A DNA stretch of 64,000 nucleotides from Cycas panzhihuaensis (GCA_023213395.1 CM041465.1:69323741-69387740); one strand, 5' to 3'; counted from the first letter of the stretch, positions 12,533 to 23,230 are shown. Notes: generated by a model from the letters alone, not told the origin. Program-made: numbers and translations.

Positions 12533-12794
12533 TAGATGGAGTGGATGATGGATGTGAAGAGCACCGAAAGAGAACCGAAGGACATCAAAGTAAACCCTAA
12601 TAAGATTATATTTATCAACATAAGATTATAATGAGTAGGATGCCATATATATAAAAAGGATCACCCTATTATTATATTGTTTTGCCACTAAGCTAACCAA
12701 TCATATAATTCCTCTATTATTAAATACTCTTAACCTTAAGCTACTTAACCTCCTAATATATTAATCCTTTAACACATGGTGAAGGTTCACCACA
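12533..12794 (-). repeat. 5' LTR of the LARD-like element, right fragment
   Basis: Resumes the LTR interrupted at 5998 and matches about 1640-1885, ending TTCACCACA. The first 14 bases repeat the last 15 bases before the gypsy insertion. Confidence 0.8.
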
Positions 12795-15219
12795 TATGTA
12801 TATTATTGTCTTATAGACTTTAAATCTTATTAACCATAAGTAGCTAGTGATCACATGCTCATTGCCTCTATCTTCTAGTAGCCAAATGAACATCATAACC
12901 AATAATGGTAGATTACTAATATTTTGGACAATAATGATTAGTGGGTATTTTAACCCACTTAATCCAAAGTAGATCGTATTAATTTTTAGTATATTTTTAG
13001 CTTGCATATCTTTGACGCCCCTATTACTAAGGGGCATTATGTTAATATTCAAATTAGTAGCCAATAGATACAAATAGTTAGAAGATATATCAGATGCACC
13101 ACATATTAGTTTTGTGTCAGCTATATTCAGTTTTTGCCTAGTTTTAATGCACTTTTATGAGTTTAAAAAAATAGCGGCATTTCCCTAAAAATTTATATTA
13201 TTATAAATAAGTTATTTTAGGAAACACAAATTGAAAGTCTAGATCATCATTAATCTTTTTCATAGATGATTTTTATGGTTTTAAAATTGCATTAAATGAA
13301 TTGAGTTTGAAAATTTGGCACATAATGAGTGTATAAATACCCATTTCTTCCCCTTAATTGCACATTTTAAGGGATTAAACTTCGAAGAAAAAAGACATTT
13401 CTAAAAAGGAGATTTTGAAAAGGTGAACAAAACATTAATTTGTAATTTGTTTTTTATTTTTTAGTGACCTCCTAACACTTTTTTAAATATCTAAGGAAGT
13501 GGAACTTCTTTGAATAATGATATATAAGTATAATTATCTACAAAAAGGAATTATACTTCCATAGAAGCCTTCATTTCTCTCAATGGGGATGCAAGAGACA
13601 ATAAGCTACAATAGCCATTGGTGTTCATTTAAGCAGTTAATCTTCTATATATAGAGGATAAGCAACCATTGCACTATGGCATCAACACTTCCATATATGA
13701 TTAAGGCAGGGCTTACTTTCGACATACATTTATTTGGTGTAAATATTTATAGTTAATTAAAAACTAAAACTATGTAGTGCCTCAATTTCATTTTAATTTT
13801 TCTTATTTTCATGTGCATATTGTCTTGCTTTTATTTAAAGAATATTAACTTTTATATAAGTAGTCTCTCCAATCCTAATAAAAAAAGAAAAAAATAACTC
13901 CTATGTGCTTACAGCCCTTTGTCTTGTTCTTAGAATTACTTAAAGCTTAGAAGTAAGATATTATAAAAATCTTGCATCTAGCAATGACTTTCCAACCCTC
14001 TTGGATTGGCAGGGATTTAGGTTTGTTGTTTTCTCTCTATTCACTCTATTCTACCATTTACTACTAGTGTGATATAAATCCCTTGGAATCTTTATTTTGT
14101 ATGTTTATTTGTAAATTAATCTTAGCCACTTACGTCAAATTAAAACTACCACTAATAAATTCAAGCTTAGGATAAAAAAGCCTTTTTTTTTGGAGAGTAG
14201 CACCATATGTGAATATTTCAATTTTGAGTTTGACTTTTCCATCATTATTTATATAATTAAAATTGTGGCAACTTATGAGGAATTATATGTTCAAGGGACA
14301 AAATTCTAGGAAACTCAATATCAATAAGAAGCACTTTAATTAATATTATTCATCATTTAAAAATTTAAAGAGTCTTGCATATCAATTGTATAATCTTACG
14401 GATAAAGGCAGGTTTGAAGACATGAACATGATGTTATAAAGATATTTCCCTTAAGTGTAAAACATGGTGAGGTAAAAATTTAGAATGTTCATTTATATAA
14501 GTCTATTATCTTTGTGATGAGTATTGCAAATTCTAGTAATAATTGGAGGGTGAATCCTCTTTGTGAAGACACTAACTTCTTCACCCTAGGAAGCATCAAA
14601 CAAGGCAAATTGATTAAGTCAAAGATCTTGGGGATCGATTCTCATGGATCAATGGGAATTTTTAATGATTCTAAAGCATGACAACCCGTGTAATTAGATT
14701 AGATAACTATAGCTTCACATGAATGTGATTGAAATATACATTTAAGTCTCTCATTGAAATACATTATGATCAACTACAATTTGAAAAACAATTATGATGC
14801 AAGGTTGAGAATGTCCATCCCTTGCCCCATGTTTGGAGCATAACCTACTTCAATCACACAAGCATAAAGATTTAGTTTTGGTGGCAAGGAGCCTTCCTAC
14901 CTTGCACACAGTTATTAATTCCATTGTCAAAGTATCACCCTAACGATAGATGCTCTCTCACTGAGGTCTGGGTACCATGGAGGGGGCTTCTTAAAAAATC
15001 TTGTTAGCAACACAAAGAGCTTTTAGGTGTCGAAAGGGGTATTGGAGTCCTGTGGATTTTTTCATTTTTGTTTATTGTAAAAAAATTTGCACACATTGGC
15101 CTTATTTAGTGTAATGGATGTATATTTTTTACATGAGACTAAAATCAAATTTGACGAAAAAAGAAGGGAGAGAGAGCCAAATTTATGGAATAATGTCATG
15201 TGAATTCAAATTTATCTAA
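12795..15219. other. AT-rich intergenic DNA, no gene seen
   Basis: No retroelement domain, splice-supported exon or RNA gene recognised on either strand. The section 14540-15060 has slightly more balanced composition but its translations contain frequent stops and no motif I know. Confidence 0.55.
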
Positions 15220-15436
15220 ACAATAAGAACTCAATTCAACCCCTCAATGTGACACCTACTCATACTCAAAATATTTTGCTTCTGCGAATAAATTTGTTTG
15301 TTAACAATTACGCATAAGACCGTGGCTCCTAAAAATGTAAAGAGCGCAACCCTTTGCATAGGACTTCGCTGTAGGGGGTAATCCCTTAACCTCCGTGTGA
15401 GTAACATCAGGGTTCTTGAATCGGGAGCGCCGTAAT

Positions 15437-15745
15437 ATGGGAGATGATGCGTTGATGGCACTAATTGCGGTGCTGTTGCATTACCTTTTTTGTGTCATGA
15501 CCCACTTTTGGACCTCGGAATTCTACACATTGTTCACGAGGTCAAACATGGGCTTGTAATTGCCTCCGTTTTCTCCGCCTGGCCCCCCGCCCAACCCATC
15601 CGCCCATCGCAAGTCAATTCTCCCGCTTGTCGAGAAACGGAGCACTCATTTCCCCAAGTCTTGGTCCGCCCCTCTAGTGTGCTCTGCTTTAACCAGTGAT
15701 ACCATGGATTATCAAACCAATGTTTCTTCTCAAATCACCATGTGA
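15437..15745 (+). pseudogene. Possible damaged N-terminal exon of the bHLH gene
   Basis: One plus frame begins ATG at 15437 (MGDDALMALI...), runs to SNMGL, meets a TAA at 15557, and continues open as LPPFSPPGPPPNPS... to a TGA at 15743. SNMGL-x-LPPF resembles the MGW-NLP segment of Arabidopsis bHLH49, and LVEKRSTHF further on resembles the FVERAARFS motif shared by CIB-type bHLH N-termini, though a shift near 15620 seems needed to align both. If this is the real N-terminus, it carries a nonsense codon, a probable frameshift and a second stop. It may instead be 5' UTR or unrelated sequence. Confidence 0.35.
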
Positions 15746-15860
15746 CTGCGATCTCAGATCCAATCCAGAGAGCCCATTCGCTTGCGCAGCAAGGACCCTG
15801 CAAAAAATTGCCGGCAGCTGCCACAATATATCTTGTTCTGCGTAGCAGGTCTGCGGATCA

Positions 15861-18653
15861 ATGACACCTAGGCCAGTTGGAACCCAAGAGATGAGACAGA
15901 GGATTGACACATCGGACGATTCCTGCATTTGTGATCAGATTAATGGGCATCCAGATCTGCCCGTAAAGGACGTCAGTGGAAGAAAAAGGAAATGCCTTGC
16001 AAAAGATGTACCCTCTGCTCCCATTGGAATGGATACAAAGGTGTGTCTTCTCAACTCCATCTCTGGCATGTTATTTATAGAAATTAGCGAATGCAATTTT
16101 AACCTCCACTCCGCTCAGTCCAAACGCAGGCATTACTGCATATGCCCACATTGAATTATCCAACTTATAAGTAGCAGGATACTTCCCCCACTGGGTGCCA
16201 CATTTGTCGAGTTTTCATTCCACACGTACCGAGATGCTTGCCCGTTCTAACTGGCCTTTAAGTGCCGCCAATCTAGCGGCAGCATTGCTTCCCAGGACTT
16301 TGGGGAGCATTGCAACTGCTGGATCGGTCACTTTGCTGGACGCAGAGCGTGCTTCCATGTAATTTGAGGGCATGCCCCTGTTTCCACCTCCGAAGGTTGC
16401 AGGGTACCTGGTCCATTATTTTAGGGAGCTTGCAGTCTGCTTCTTGACTTAACATTCCCCAAATTGTACTTGCTGCTACCGTTTCCCAGATCTTTAAAAC
16501 TTCTCCTCGTAGCCCTTCTAAATCTTTCAAATTTCAAATTGCAAGGTACATGGTTCCCATCGATACGTCTATTGTACAGACATGCTCTGAGTTCAACCAT
16601 TCTATCAAAATAAAGCCCATTTCTCCTCATCAACCTTGTCCAGTATCCACATATTATCGGCCCATCTGTCTGTTTTAGCATTTTCTACCGTCACTGACAA
16701 ACCCAGAAAACTGTCATATTGCTGATACACGTCAACTGTTGCCAGCTCTCCGACGCATTCTTTTTCATTGGAAAATGTTCTGCCTTAACAGATCTTGGTC
16801 TTTAACAGAGTGGGCAGACGGACGATGAGAGCGGCAAGCGTTACAAAGTTGCAGAAGGTACCAAGGAGAGGGACGATTCAAAAGGCAAGGTTGAAGAAAG
16901 CAGTAGTGCTCACACGGTTGAAAGCAGTCCAAAGCAGATAAAAGATAATGGCAAACCCTCTCCTGTACCAGTCAAGCAAGACTACATCCATGTGAGAGCG
17001 AGGCGAGGGCAAGCTACTGACAGCCACAGCCTTGCAGAAAGGGTAAGGTTCCAGTCCTGCCATGAAGCCCACGATTAAAGTTCTCTCTATTCAAGGATCA
17101 AATTTCATGGTCAACCTTTATTTAGAATTTGAGGCAATTCGAAACTAGAAAGAAAAATCAGTACCATGAATGACAGGTGAGAAGAGAAAAGATCAGTGAG
17201 CGGATGAAATTTTTGCAGGAACTTGTTCCAGGCTGCAGTAAGGTATTCCTAACTGCCGAGTCCTCATTTTCAGGTTATATTTTCTCCTTGGCATTGATGT
17301 GAACGTGAACCATAGTCTGTGTTATATCCAACATGCTTATCTAGACAAATGACGGCTGCAGATAACTGGCAAAGCAGTAATGCTGGATGAGATAATCAAC
17401 TATGTACAAGCATTACAGTGCCAAGTAGAGGTATGATCATGCAATGTGCTTCATGGACAGTTAATTTCAGAGTGGTCTTTAGATTGTATGAATTAATTAG
17501 TCATACATAAGCTTTTCGTTTTGTTGCAGTTTCTCTCTATGAAACTTGCAGCTGTTACTACTGGGCTGGACTTCAATACGGAAGGAGAAAGTCTTGCTAA
17601 AGATGTAAGTTAATTAATTTGTTGAAGGTTAAATGCTCTCTCTCTTCAATCCCAAGCTGCATTGTTGAATTGTGCATCTGGAATACATATATGCATGGTT
17701 CCAAGAACCAGTCAATGGTTCATAAAACAGGAGCTGGTTATGAATTTATATCTAGGAGCCTTCATTGTATGTTTGATATTTGGTCACGGATGCAGCTGTT
17801 TGGAAGTGATAGGAGTTTAGGTGGTCTCTGCTTTGTGCATGCGGGTTCCTTTTTCTTTTCCTTTGTCTGTAACATTTTTGTAGTTATCTTCTTTTCCTTT
17901 CTCTGTAATATTTTTGTAGCTATCGTACCCAGTAGGTATGCTTGCTTTTCCATGTGATTTTTTTTTTCAGTATAATTATCCCTTCTGTGAATTCATTTTC
18001 AAAAGATTGGATTGCAAATAGAATGAACGAATCCTAGTTTGAGTTGCATTGCTTGTTTACAGATGTTCCAACCACATTGCTCTTTTGTAAGCAAGCCATT
18101 TGTCCCAGAGACTAGTGCAGCATATCCCCAGCTACAAAAGGGCCTCATGCAACTTGGTTTTGCTCCACACATGGAGGGGCATAATATGGGAAGCCTGGCA
18201 GAAGTTGGAAGGATGAAGACTGCACAGTTTCCCTGTATTAATGGCTATGATGATCCGATGTCTCAGGTATGTTACATGGTTTGCGTGCTTTTGAAGTATG
18301 ATTTAGTCCTCTAATTTGTCTCTCACTTTGTTTCTGAATACTAATCCTGTTTTATCAATGAGGATACATTGTTTAGAACTTAGTTTTGAGTTCAGCTCTA
18401 CTGAACCTTATATCATACTGCAGAACTCAATTGTTTGGGATGATAACCTTCAAAGTGCATTTCCAAGAGTACTGGAGCAAAACAGACCCACTTCTTTCAC
18501 AACCCAAGGAGTTCATGGCAAGTGCAAATATTGATGAGATAATACTTTTGCTACTTTTTAAATCTTTTTCCGAAAATATTACTCACTGATGGGTTTGGCA
18601 CATCTTTGTTTGTGGGGTCACTAACTGCAGGCCACATGAAGATTGAGCTTTGA
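15861..18653 (+). CDS. bHLH transcription factor, CIB/BEE-type (subfamily XII-like), 8 modelled exons
   Basis: Model: 15861-16040, 16809-17042, 17177-17242, 17362-17430, 17530-17604, 18063-18266, 18424-18517, 18631-18653; 945 nt, 314 aa. Introns are GT-AG except the last, which is GC-AG. Residues 45-50 (SGRKRK) are a basic patch like that before the bHLH in this family. The basic region and helix 1 read [18 protein letters not shown] / [17 protein letters not shown], with the His, Glu and Arg that contact a G-box all present. The loop and helix 2 follow as [20 protein letters not shown] and [15 protein letters not shown]. Exon junctions fall where they do in Arabidopsis relatives, as far as I recall them. 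The C-terminus QGVHGHMKIEL matches the family ending HMKVEL. Known members bind E/G-boxes in the nucleus and act in light, hormone and growth responses; which role applies here cannot be read. The start is uncertain: 15861 is the first ATG after a stop at 15843, but a good acceptor (tgcgtagcag, ending 15848) suggests an upstream exon. Confidence 0.88.
16041..16808 (+). other. First modelled intron of the bHLH gene
   Basis: Donor AAG|GTGTGT and acceptor tctttaacag|AGT keep the frame: [11 protein letters not shown]... before it and [17 protein letters not shown] after it, both typical of the stretch before a CIB bHLH domain. The 768-nt intron is unusually GC-balanced and carries coding-like frames on the opposite strand. 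Confidence 0.65.
16230..16358 (-). other. Short coding-like frame inside the bHLH intron, opposite strand
   Basis: On the minus strand an ATG (16358) opens a 43-codon frame containing [20 protein letters not shown] and [16 protein letters not shown], ending at a strong donor-like GTACGT. The composition (Ala, Lys, Leu rich, balanced codons) looks like real protein rather than random AT-rich DNA. I do not recognise the product and see no convincing next exon, so it could be a captured gene fragment or chance. Confidence 0.25.
18518..18630 (+). other. GC-AG intron before the last exon of the bHLH gene
   Basis: The donor is CATG|GCAAGT, the usual consensus for GC donors, and the acceptor is ctaactgcag|GCCACATG, with a branch-like ctaac. 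Splicing joins GTT CAT G to GC CAC ATG AAG ATT GAG CTT TGA, restoring the family ending VHGHMKIEL. Without splicing, the frame reads KCKY and stops at 18534. Confidence 0.8.
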
Positions 18654-20779
18654 CTTTAACCTTGCCTCCAGATATGATTTCAAGGGGAACTGTTGCTGTT
18701 CCCACACTAGTCAAAATTTAAGTCTGGGCTCAGAGATTCTCCAGTAGTACAGGAATGTAGGGATGGGCTATGCCTATAATCAATCTGCCAATTGAGTTGT
18801 GCATGGGTTCTTATGTCCCTCTTCAGCTGCAACTCCATCTGCATTTTTGGCATTCTCATGCTTTCCAAAGGAATTCAGCTGCACCAACGCACCTGTAGTT
18901 TGTGAATTTGGCAACCCCTCGAACACACCTGCACATGACACACCCACATCCACCCACACCTAGAAACAAAAGCTGTAGAACTTTGAGATTGAATTGCAGT
19001 CTGTGGTCTGTGGTCAAGGCAATTCATCTTGGAATAGTTTGGATTGCTCTGAAGAGAATGGTCCACAATTAAAATATATTATCTAGGTGAATTTGCTGAT
19101 GCGCATTGTTAATTTGTGCTAATTTACATTTGTTCGTGTTGTTTTAATGTCTTTCCTTTTGAAGACATTTATATTAACAACGTAAGAAATGAGATTTACA
19201 AATCAATTTACTGAGGAATTACGGACACCGGTATTTTGTTAAGGAAGAAAACAAATTGCTTACAACATAAAAAGGAAGGATGACTAGCTTATTTACTATG
19301 ATTTGCTTTTTGACATTTTGAAATGCCAAATCATTCAGATTTGATTTTGTTCCTACGGACCATAACGACATTTTTGAAGAGTGTGCATAAATATATTGTA
19401 ATAATTGCTACAAAAATTGAACTATTTGGAGTTTTAAAGCAGCAAGTCTGAGTCTAATCTGAAAAGAAGAGAAAGCTGAACCTTTGGTTTATGGTGTAGT
19501 TTGATGCTCAGCTAAGAGCAAACACTGTTTTGCAAACAATATTTGAAACAGGCTACTTCAATTTCTGTTTGCAGTTCCACAAACACATCTGTAGCAGAAT
19601 CAATAAGGCTTTCAAAAGTGAATAATGTCACAGTGTGTGTGCTGAACAGAAATTGATGGTGAGATGCAACTAGAGTCAAGTGCTGCAATGGTACCTTCCT
19701 TCAGCCAATAAGAGAGAAATTTTGTTTATATGCTTTTCAACCCCACATCCGTAATATGTTCTTTTAAGGCTGGAGAATGGAATTCTTTTCCTTTTTTGTT
19801 TGTTGTGTTGTTTTCTTTCCTTCTTTTCTAAGGGAGCATATTCTGGCATCATGTTAGTCAGGAGATTGACGTGGAGAATTTTATGAGGCAGGCTTTTGTA
19901 TCATGATGGCAATATTAATCAGGGGGTCTTGAGCATTACCAAGAAAATTTGGCATTCAATTTTGTTATAATTCCATTCTCTATATATATCATGTGGCAAA
20001 TCATTGCCAAGGCATATTATTTGCCTGAAGTGTTATGTACCTGATTCCAAATTTGAACATAACTATAATTACAATTATTTAAATATAATCGTAGGTTGTT
20101 TTTTCTGAGCAGCTCAGATGGTCACAACCACTATTCTTTATTTTCAGTAGGTCACTTGGTCTGATTTGGATTAAGACTGAGGTAAGGTAATCCAACTTGG
20201 GATAGGTTTTGGTTCAGAAAACTCTGTAGTGCAAGTATAAAAACCACACCAAGTGTTTGCAGGCATCTTTCATTTTTGTTAAATCTTATAACAGAGTTTC
20301 ATTCTTGCTGGAAATGGAAACCCAGCAAGAGTCTCCCTTGCTGGGTTTTATCTTTGATTGGCATGATTGTCTTATAAGCTAAGTTATTTCTGTTCTCTCG
20401 AGTTCTGCAATTTTTCCCAACGCTAAATTGTATCTTGTGCCTTGGCACCATTTCGATAGGCAATTTTTTTTTTCATATGGAGATTTTCATCTCAATAAAG
20501 TTTTGGTGCCAAAATAATAAGAAAATTGGAAAGAAAAGTGCAAATCAGCTGGTGATGTGAATATTATTACCTTTGTATGGTAACTCTGTTACTGCTTTAA
20601 ACAATAAAAGACAAATTTTCTGTTATAACTTTCTCACTTGAGACATTGGTTTTGTTATCATACAAAAAAATTGTTTGTGCAGGTAGCACGTTGCTAAAAT
20701 TAATGTTTACTTAGGCACTTAGGTCATAGTGTTTAGGTGAGTGAATTATGGGGTCGAAATCCTCAATGGATGTGTGATG
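18654..20779. other. 3' flank of the bHLH gene, low-copy sequence
   Basis: Composition stays more balanced than in the repeats to about 20700, as expected of 3' UTR and adjacent unique DNA. Candidate poly(A) signals (for example aataaa at about 20493 and 20603) exist but I cannot choose one. Reading both strands shows no domain or exon chain. Confidence 0.5.
20318..20348. repeat. Perfect 12-bp inverted repeat (hairpin)
   Basis: AAACCCAGCAAG, a 7-nt spacer (agtctcc), then CTTGCTGGGTTT, all 12 pairs matching. An extra copy of cttgctgg lies just upstream at 20304. Confidence 0.9.
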
Positions 20780-20954
20780 TGTTAGGGCGGTTATTGGCCC
20801 AATGGGCAGTTACTTGTTCACCCGTGTATTTATATTTATAATGTGCATTGTACATACAAGTGAATTGTCAATCAAAGCAAATATTTGAACGTAGACTAAT
20901 TCTACCAGAAAAATCTTCGTGTCTGTTTTGTTCTTGGTTCGTTTAATTATCACA
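20780..20954 (+). repeat. 5' LTR of a copia element (Z family, short form)
   Basis: Starts TGTTAGGGCGG and ends TTAATTATCACA directly before a primer site. The 3' part (agactaattctacc, ttggttc) is shared with the LTRs at 21471-21729, 27592-27836 and 37858-38131; the 5' part differs. Confidence 0.75.
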
Positions 20955-20956
20955 TT

Positions 20957-20969
20957 TGGTATCAAAGCC
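20957..20969 (+). other. Primer-binding site of the copia element
   Basis: TGGTATCAAAGCC lies 2 bp after the LTR end and fits initiator tRNA-Met priming. Confidence 0.88.
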
Positions 20970-20997
20970 AAAGCCTGTGAAGAACAGGAATACTGCA

Positions 20998-21470
20998 TGG
21001 AGATGAGTTTGCAGGGTTACAGTGCCACGCCCAAATTTGAAGATCGAATTGGAACTAGAAAAGTCAATGAAACAGACCTGTGGAACTCGCATGATTTGTG
21101 GACCCCTATGGCAAAATCAGATTTAAAAAACATAAAAATAAAAATAAATGTTGCTATCAAGGAGAATTGAACATTGGGTGCTTGTCTAGAAACAGGTTGT
21201 GGAAGACGCCAGATATTTAAATGCAAATGTGTGAAGGATGAAGATAGCAGCTGTGGACATTAGATTTGCGTGAAGAATGCTCAAAGTTGAACTGACAAGC
21301 CATTGAGAAATGGTAGCAATGCTAGAAATGGTTGACCATGTGCAATAGATGGTCATTAAAAGTCAATCGAATACCATTGGTAAAATAGTCACCAATAAGG
21401 AGTTGAGTACCTTTATGTTGAAGAGTTTGCCCAAATCATATGAGAATTTTGAGAGTTGTTGATCGAAAGA
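20998..21470 (+). pseudogene. Copia gag remnant, 5' part
   Basis: Begins with an ATG shortly after the primer site (MEMSLQGYSATPKFEDRIG). Near the end, LKSLPKSYENFES can be read, matching the SLPKSY.NF motif of copia gag (UBN2 domain). Stops interrupt it. It is cut at 21470 by the minus-strand copia LTR. A gag-protease remnant at 27960-28387 might be its continuation. Confidence 0.7.
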
Positions 21471-21729
21471 TGGAACCAATTAAACACATAAGCACAAGTT
21501 TTTCTGGTAGAATTGGTCTAACTTCAAATTGACTTTGCATTCATTCATAATCCATTACAAATTGATACAAAACACAATACTATACAAGTACATATACAAG
21601 TGGGATCCATAATGGTTAACACATGAATTCATAATTGCCCTTAGATGTGTTACAAGCCCATTTAAGACTTTGTGACTCTTAATGACCCACTTACTCAATT
21701 TCGTCTTATATATGAATATTAATCTAACA
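21471..21729 (-). repeat. 3' LTR of the minus-strand copia element
   Basis: 259 bp, plus-strand ends TGGAACC...CTAACA, related to 27592-27836 (shared acttttgcattcatt-like and cccaatttcgtctta-like words) and to the reverse complement of 37858-38131. Confidence 0.85.
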
Positions 21730-21755
21730 CTCCCCTTTAATGCTCATATCATTGG
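21730..21755 (-). other. Polypurine tract and C-terminal codons of the copia element
   Basis: On the minus strand this reads a run ending ATTAAAGGGGAG directly before the LTR and encodes the typical copia ending NDMSIKGE. Confidence 0.8.
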
Positions 21756-23230
21756 TTTTAATGTTAATACAAAATCTGAAATTATCAAACTTGTTTCTGG
21801 GTAAAGGTTTTATAAAATTGTTAACTAATTGTTTCTTTGTTAGTCTATATAAAAATTCAACCTCTCCATTCTAGGTTTGTTTTTTGATGAAGTGATGGTG
21901 TACCTTGATATGTTTGGTGCAAGCATGGAATACTAGATTCTTGTCAATCTTCAGGGTACTTTGATTGTCATAATACAATGTAGTGGCTTCATCTTGATGA
22001 AGTTTCAAATCACTAAGCATATATCTTAACTATGTGGCTTCACAAGTTGTTGCAATAACAACTTTGTACATTATCTCAGTAAAAGATAAAGCAACATTAG
22101 ACTATTTTTTGTTGTTCCAAGTGACAACACCAAAATCCAAACTAAGGCAATAACTTGAAGTGGACCTTTTGCTATCTTTGTATTTAGCCCAATCAAAATT
22201 TGAATGCCCTGTTAGCCTAAATTATTATTTTGGCTAAATTTTAATCTAGAGTGTAGTGTCCCCTATAAATATTTCAAGATCTTCTTTGAGGTTTTTCAAT
22301 TGCTTTGTTTCAGTTTAATCATGAACCTTGACACCATATCAACTACAAAGGAAATGTTAGGCTTAGTAGTAGTCAAGTAGATCAAACTACCAACTAGCTA
22401 TTTGAGCATCATGCCATCAACTTGTTCATCATCATTATCATCATCATTCAGGGTTGTCAAATTTAAACATGTTTCTATGGAGGTATGTACAGGTTTATAA
22501 TCATCCATTTTGAATCTCTTCAAAATTTCCCATGTATACTTAACCTATGAATTGAAAAATTTCCCAAGTTTTTGTCACATTTCCACTCCCAAGAAGTAAT
22601 GGAGTGATCCAAGATTCGTCATCTTGAATGTCTTTTTGAGATCATCCTTCAGGGTTTCAACCTTTGAGATGTTATTCCTTGTGATCACAAGATCATCTAT
22701 ATACGACACTACAAAGATGATTGAGTTTTCTTCAACCTTGATGTTTTGGATCAACTGATGACTTCTCAAATCCATTATCTAAAAAATATTGATCAATTTT
22801 AGAATACCAGGCTTTCCAACCCTGTTTGAGGCTGTACAAAGTCTTCTTCAAGTGACATACTATTTTTGTTTGCCTTTGACAACATATCTAGGTGGCTACT
22901 CCATATAAATCTTTTATGTAAGATCTCCATTAAGGATGGTACTTTTGACATCAAATTGATATGACTACCATTTGAACTGAGCAACTATCGCCAGTATGAG
23001 TCTAATCATCACCATCTTTGCTACTAGAACGAATGTCTCTTGGTAATCAACCCCCTATGTTTGCTTGAATCCCTTGGCTGCCAATCTTGCCTTATATTTA
23101 TCAACAGTGCCATTAGATTTGAATTTGATCTTATAGACCTATTAACAACCAATTGCATGCTTGTTTGCTAGAAAATCAATCAAATTCTAAGTTTTGTTTT
23201 GTTCAACAACTTAGATTTCATCATCTATAG
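21756..23230 (-). pseudogene. Copia reverse transcriptase and RNase H remnant
   Basis: The frame at 22575-22775 holds the catalytic segment VVSYIDDLVITRNN, with the Y-x-DD box intact, then LKKTFKMTNLGSLHYFLGVEM, the usual copia text. 22799-22984 contains decayed upstream RT (the AFLNG/EEIYMEQP region with shifts). RNase H-like pieces lie left of 22575, including a short ATC-repeat run near 22425-22450. Stops and shifts prevent translation as a whole. Confidence 0.9.

Larger units (their letters stand above)
1563..12794 (-). mobile_element. Old minus-strand LTR element with no recognisable protein (LARD-like), split by a gypsy insertion
   Basis: Two long direct copies frame this element: 1563-1885 on the left and 5924-5998 plus 12533-12794 on the right, the right copy being broken by the gypsy element at 5999-12532. 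Both have TG...CA ends. On the minus strand a primer site (TGGTATTAGAGC, 5921-5910) follows the right LTR and a purine tract (AAAGAGGGAGC) precedes the left LTR, which fixes the orientation. The roughly 4.0 kb interior (1886-5923) shows no gag, RT or integrase motif on either strand. This fits a non-autonomous large retrotransposon derivative, though complete decay of a coding element is also possible. Confidence 0.75.
15220..17100 (+). other. CpG-retaining segment over the 5' half of the bHLH gene
   Basis: Base composition changes sharply here: CpG dinucleotides and G+C-rich words (for example ggagcgccg, ccgccaatctagcggc) are common, while flanking DNA is AT-rich with few CpGs. This is what an undermethylated promoter and 5' gene region looks like next to methylated repeats. 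I judged this by eye, not by calculation. Confidence 0.65.

Noticed and set aside
14540-15060. Possible viral or pararetroviral fragment
   Set aside because: Composition differs slightly from the surroundings, but no frame gives a motif of any known polymerase or coat protein.
15231-15461. 76-codon minus-strand frame upstream of the bHLH gene
   Set aside because: No domain and no splice partners; it lies in the CpG-rich 5' region where stops are less frequent by composition.
16878-17072. 64-codon minus-strand frame over the bHLH exon
   Set aside because: It is antisense to a well-supported exon with family-specific text.
17619-17957. 112-codon plus-strand open frame in the bHLH gene
   Set aside because: It lies wholly within the intron between exons ending at 17604 and starting at 18063, has no domain, and contains a low-complexity FFSFxCNIFV repeat from pyrimidine-rich intron sequence.
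18316-18534. 72-codon frame ending KCKY as an independent gene
   Set aside because: Only 18424-18517 is coding, as an exon of the bHLH gene; the rest is intron read through.
21450-21471. Primer site left of the LTR at 21471 (gatcgaaaga)
   Set aside because: It resembles the flank of the LTR at 27592, but the purine tract and coding region lie on the other side of the 21471 LTR, so this must be its outer edge.
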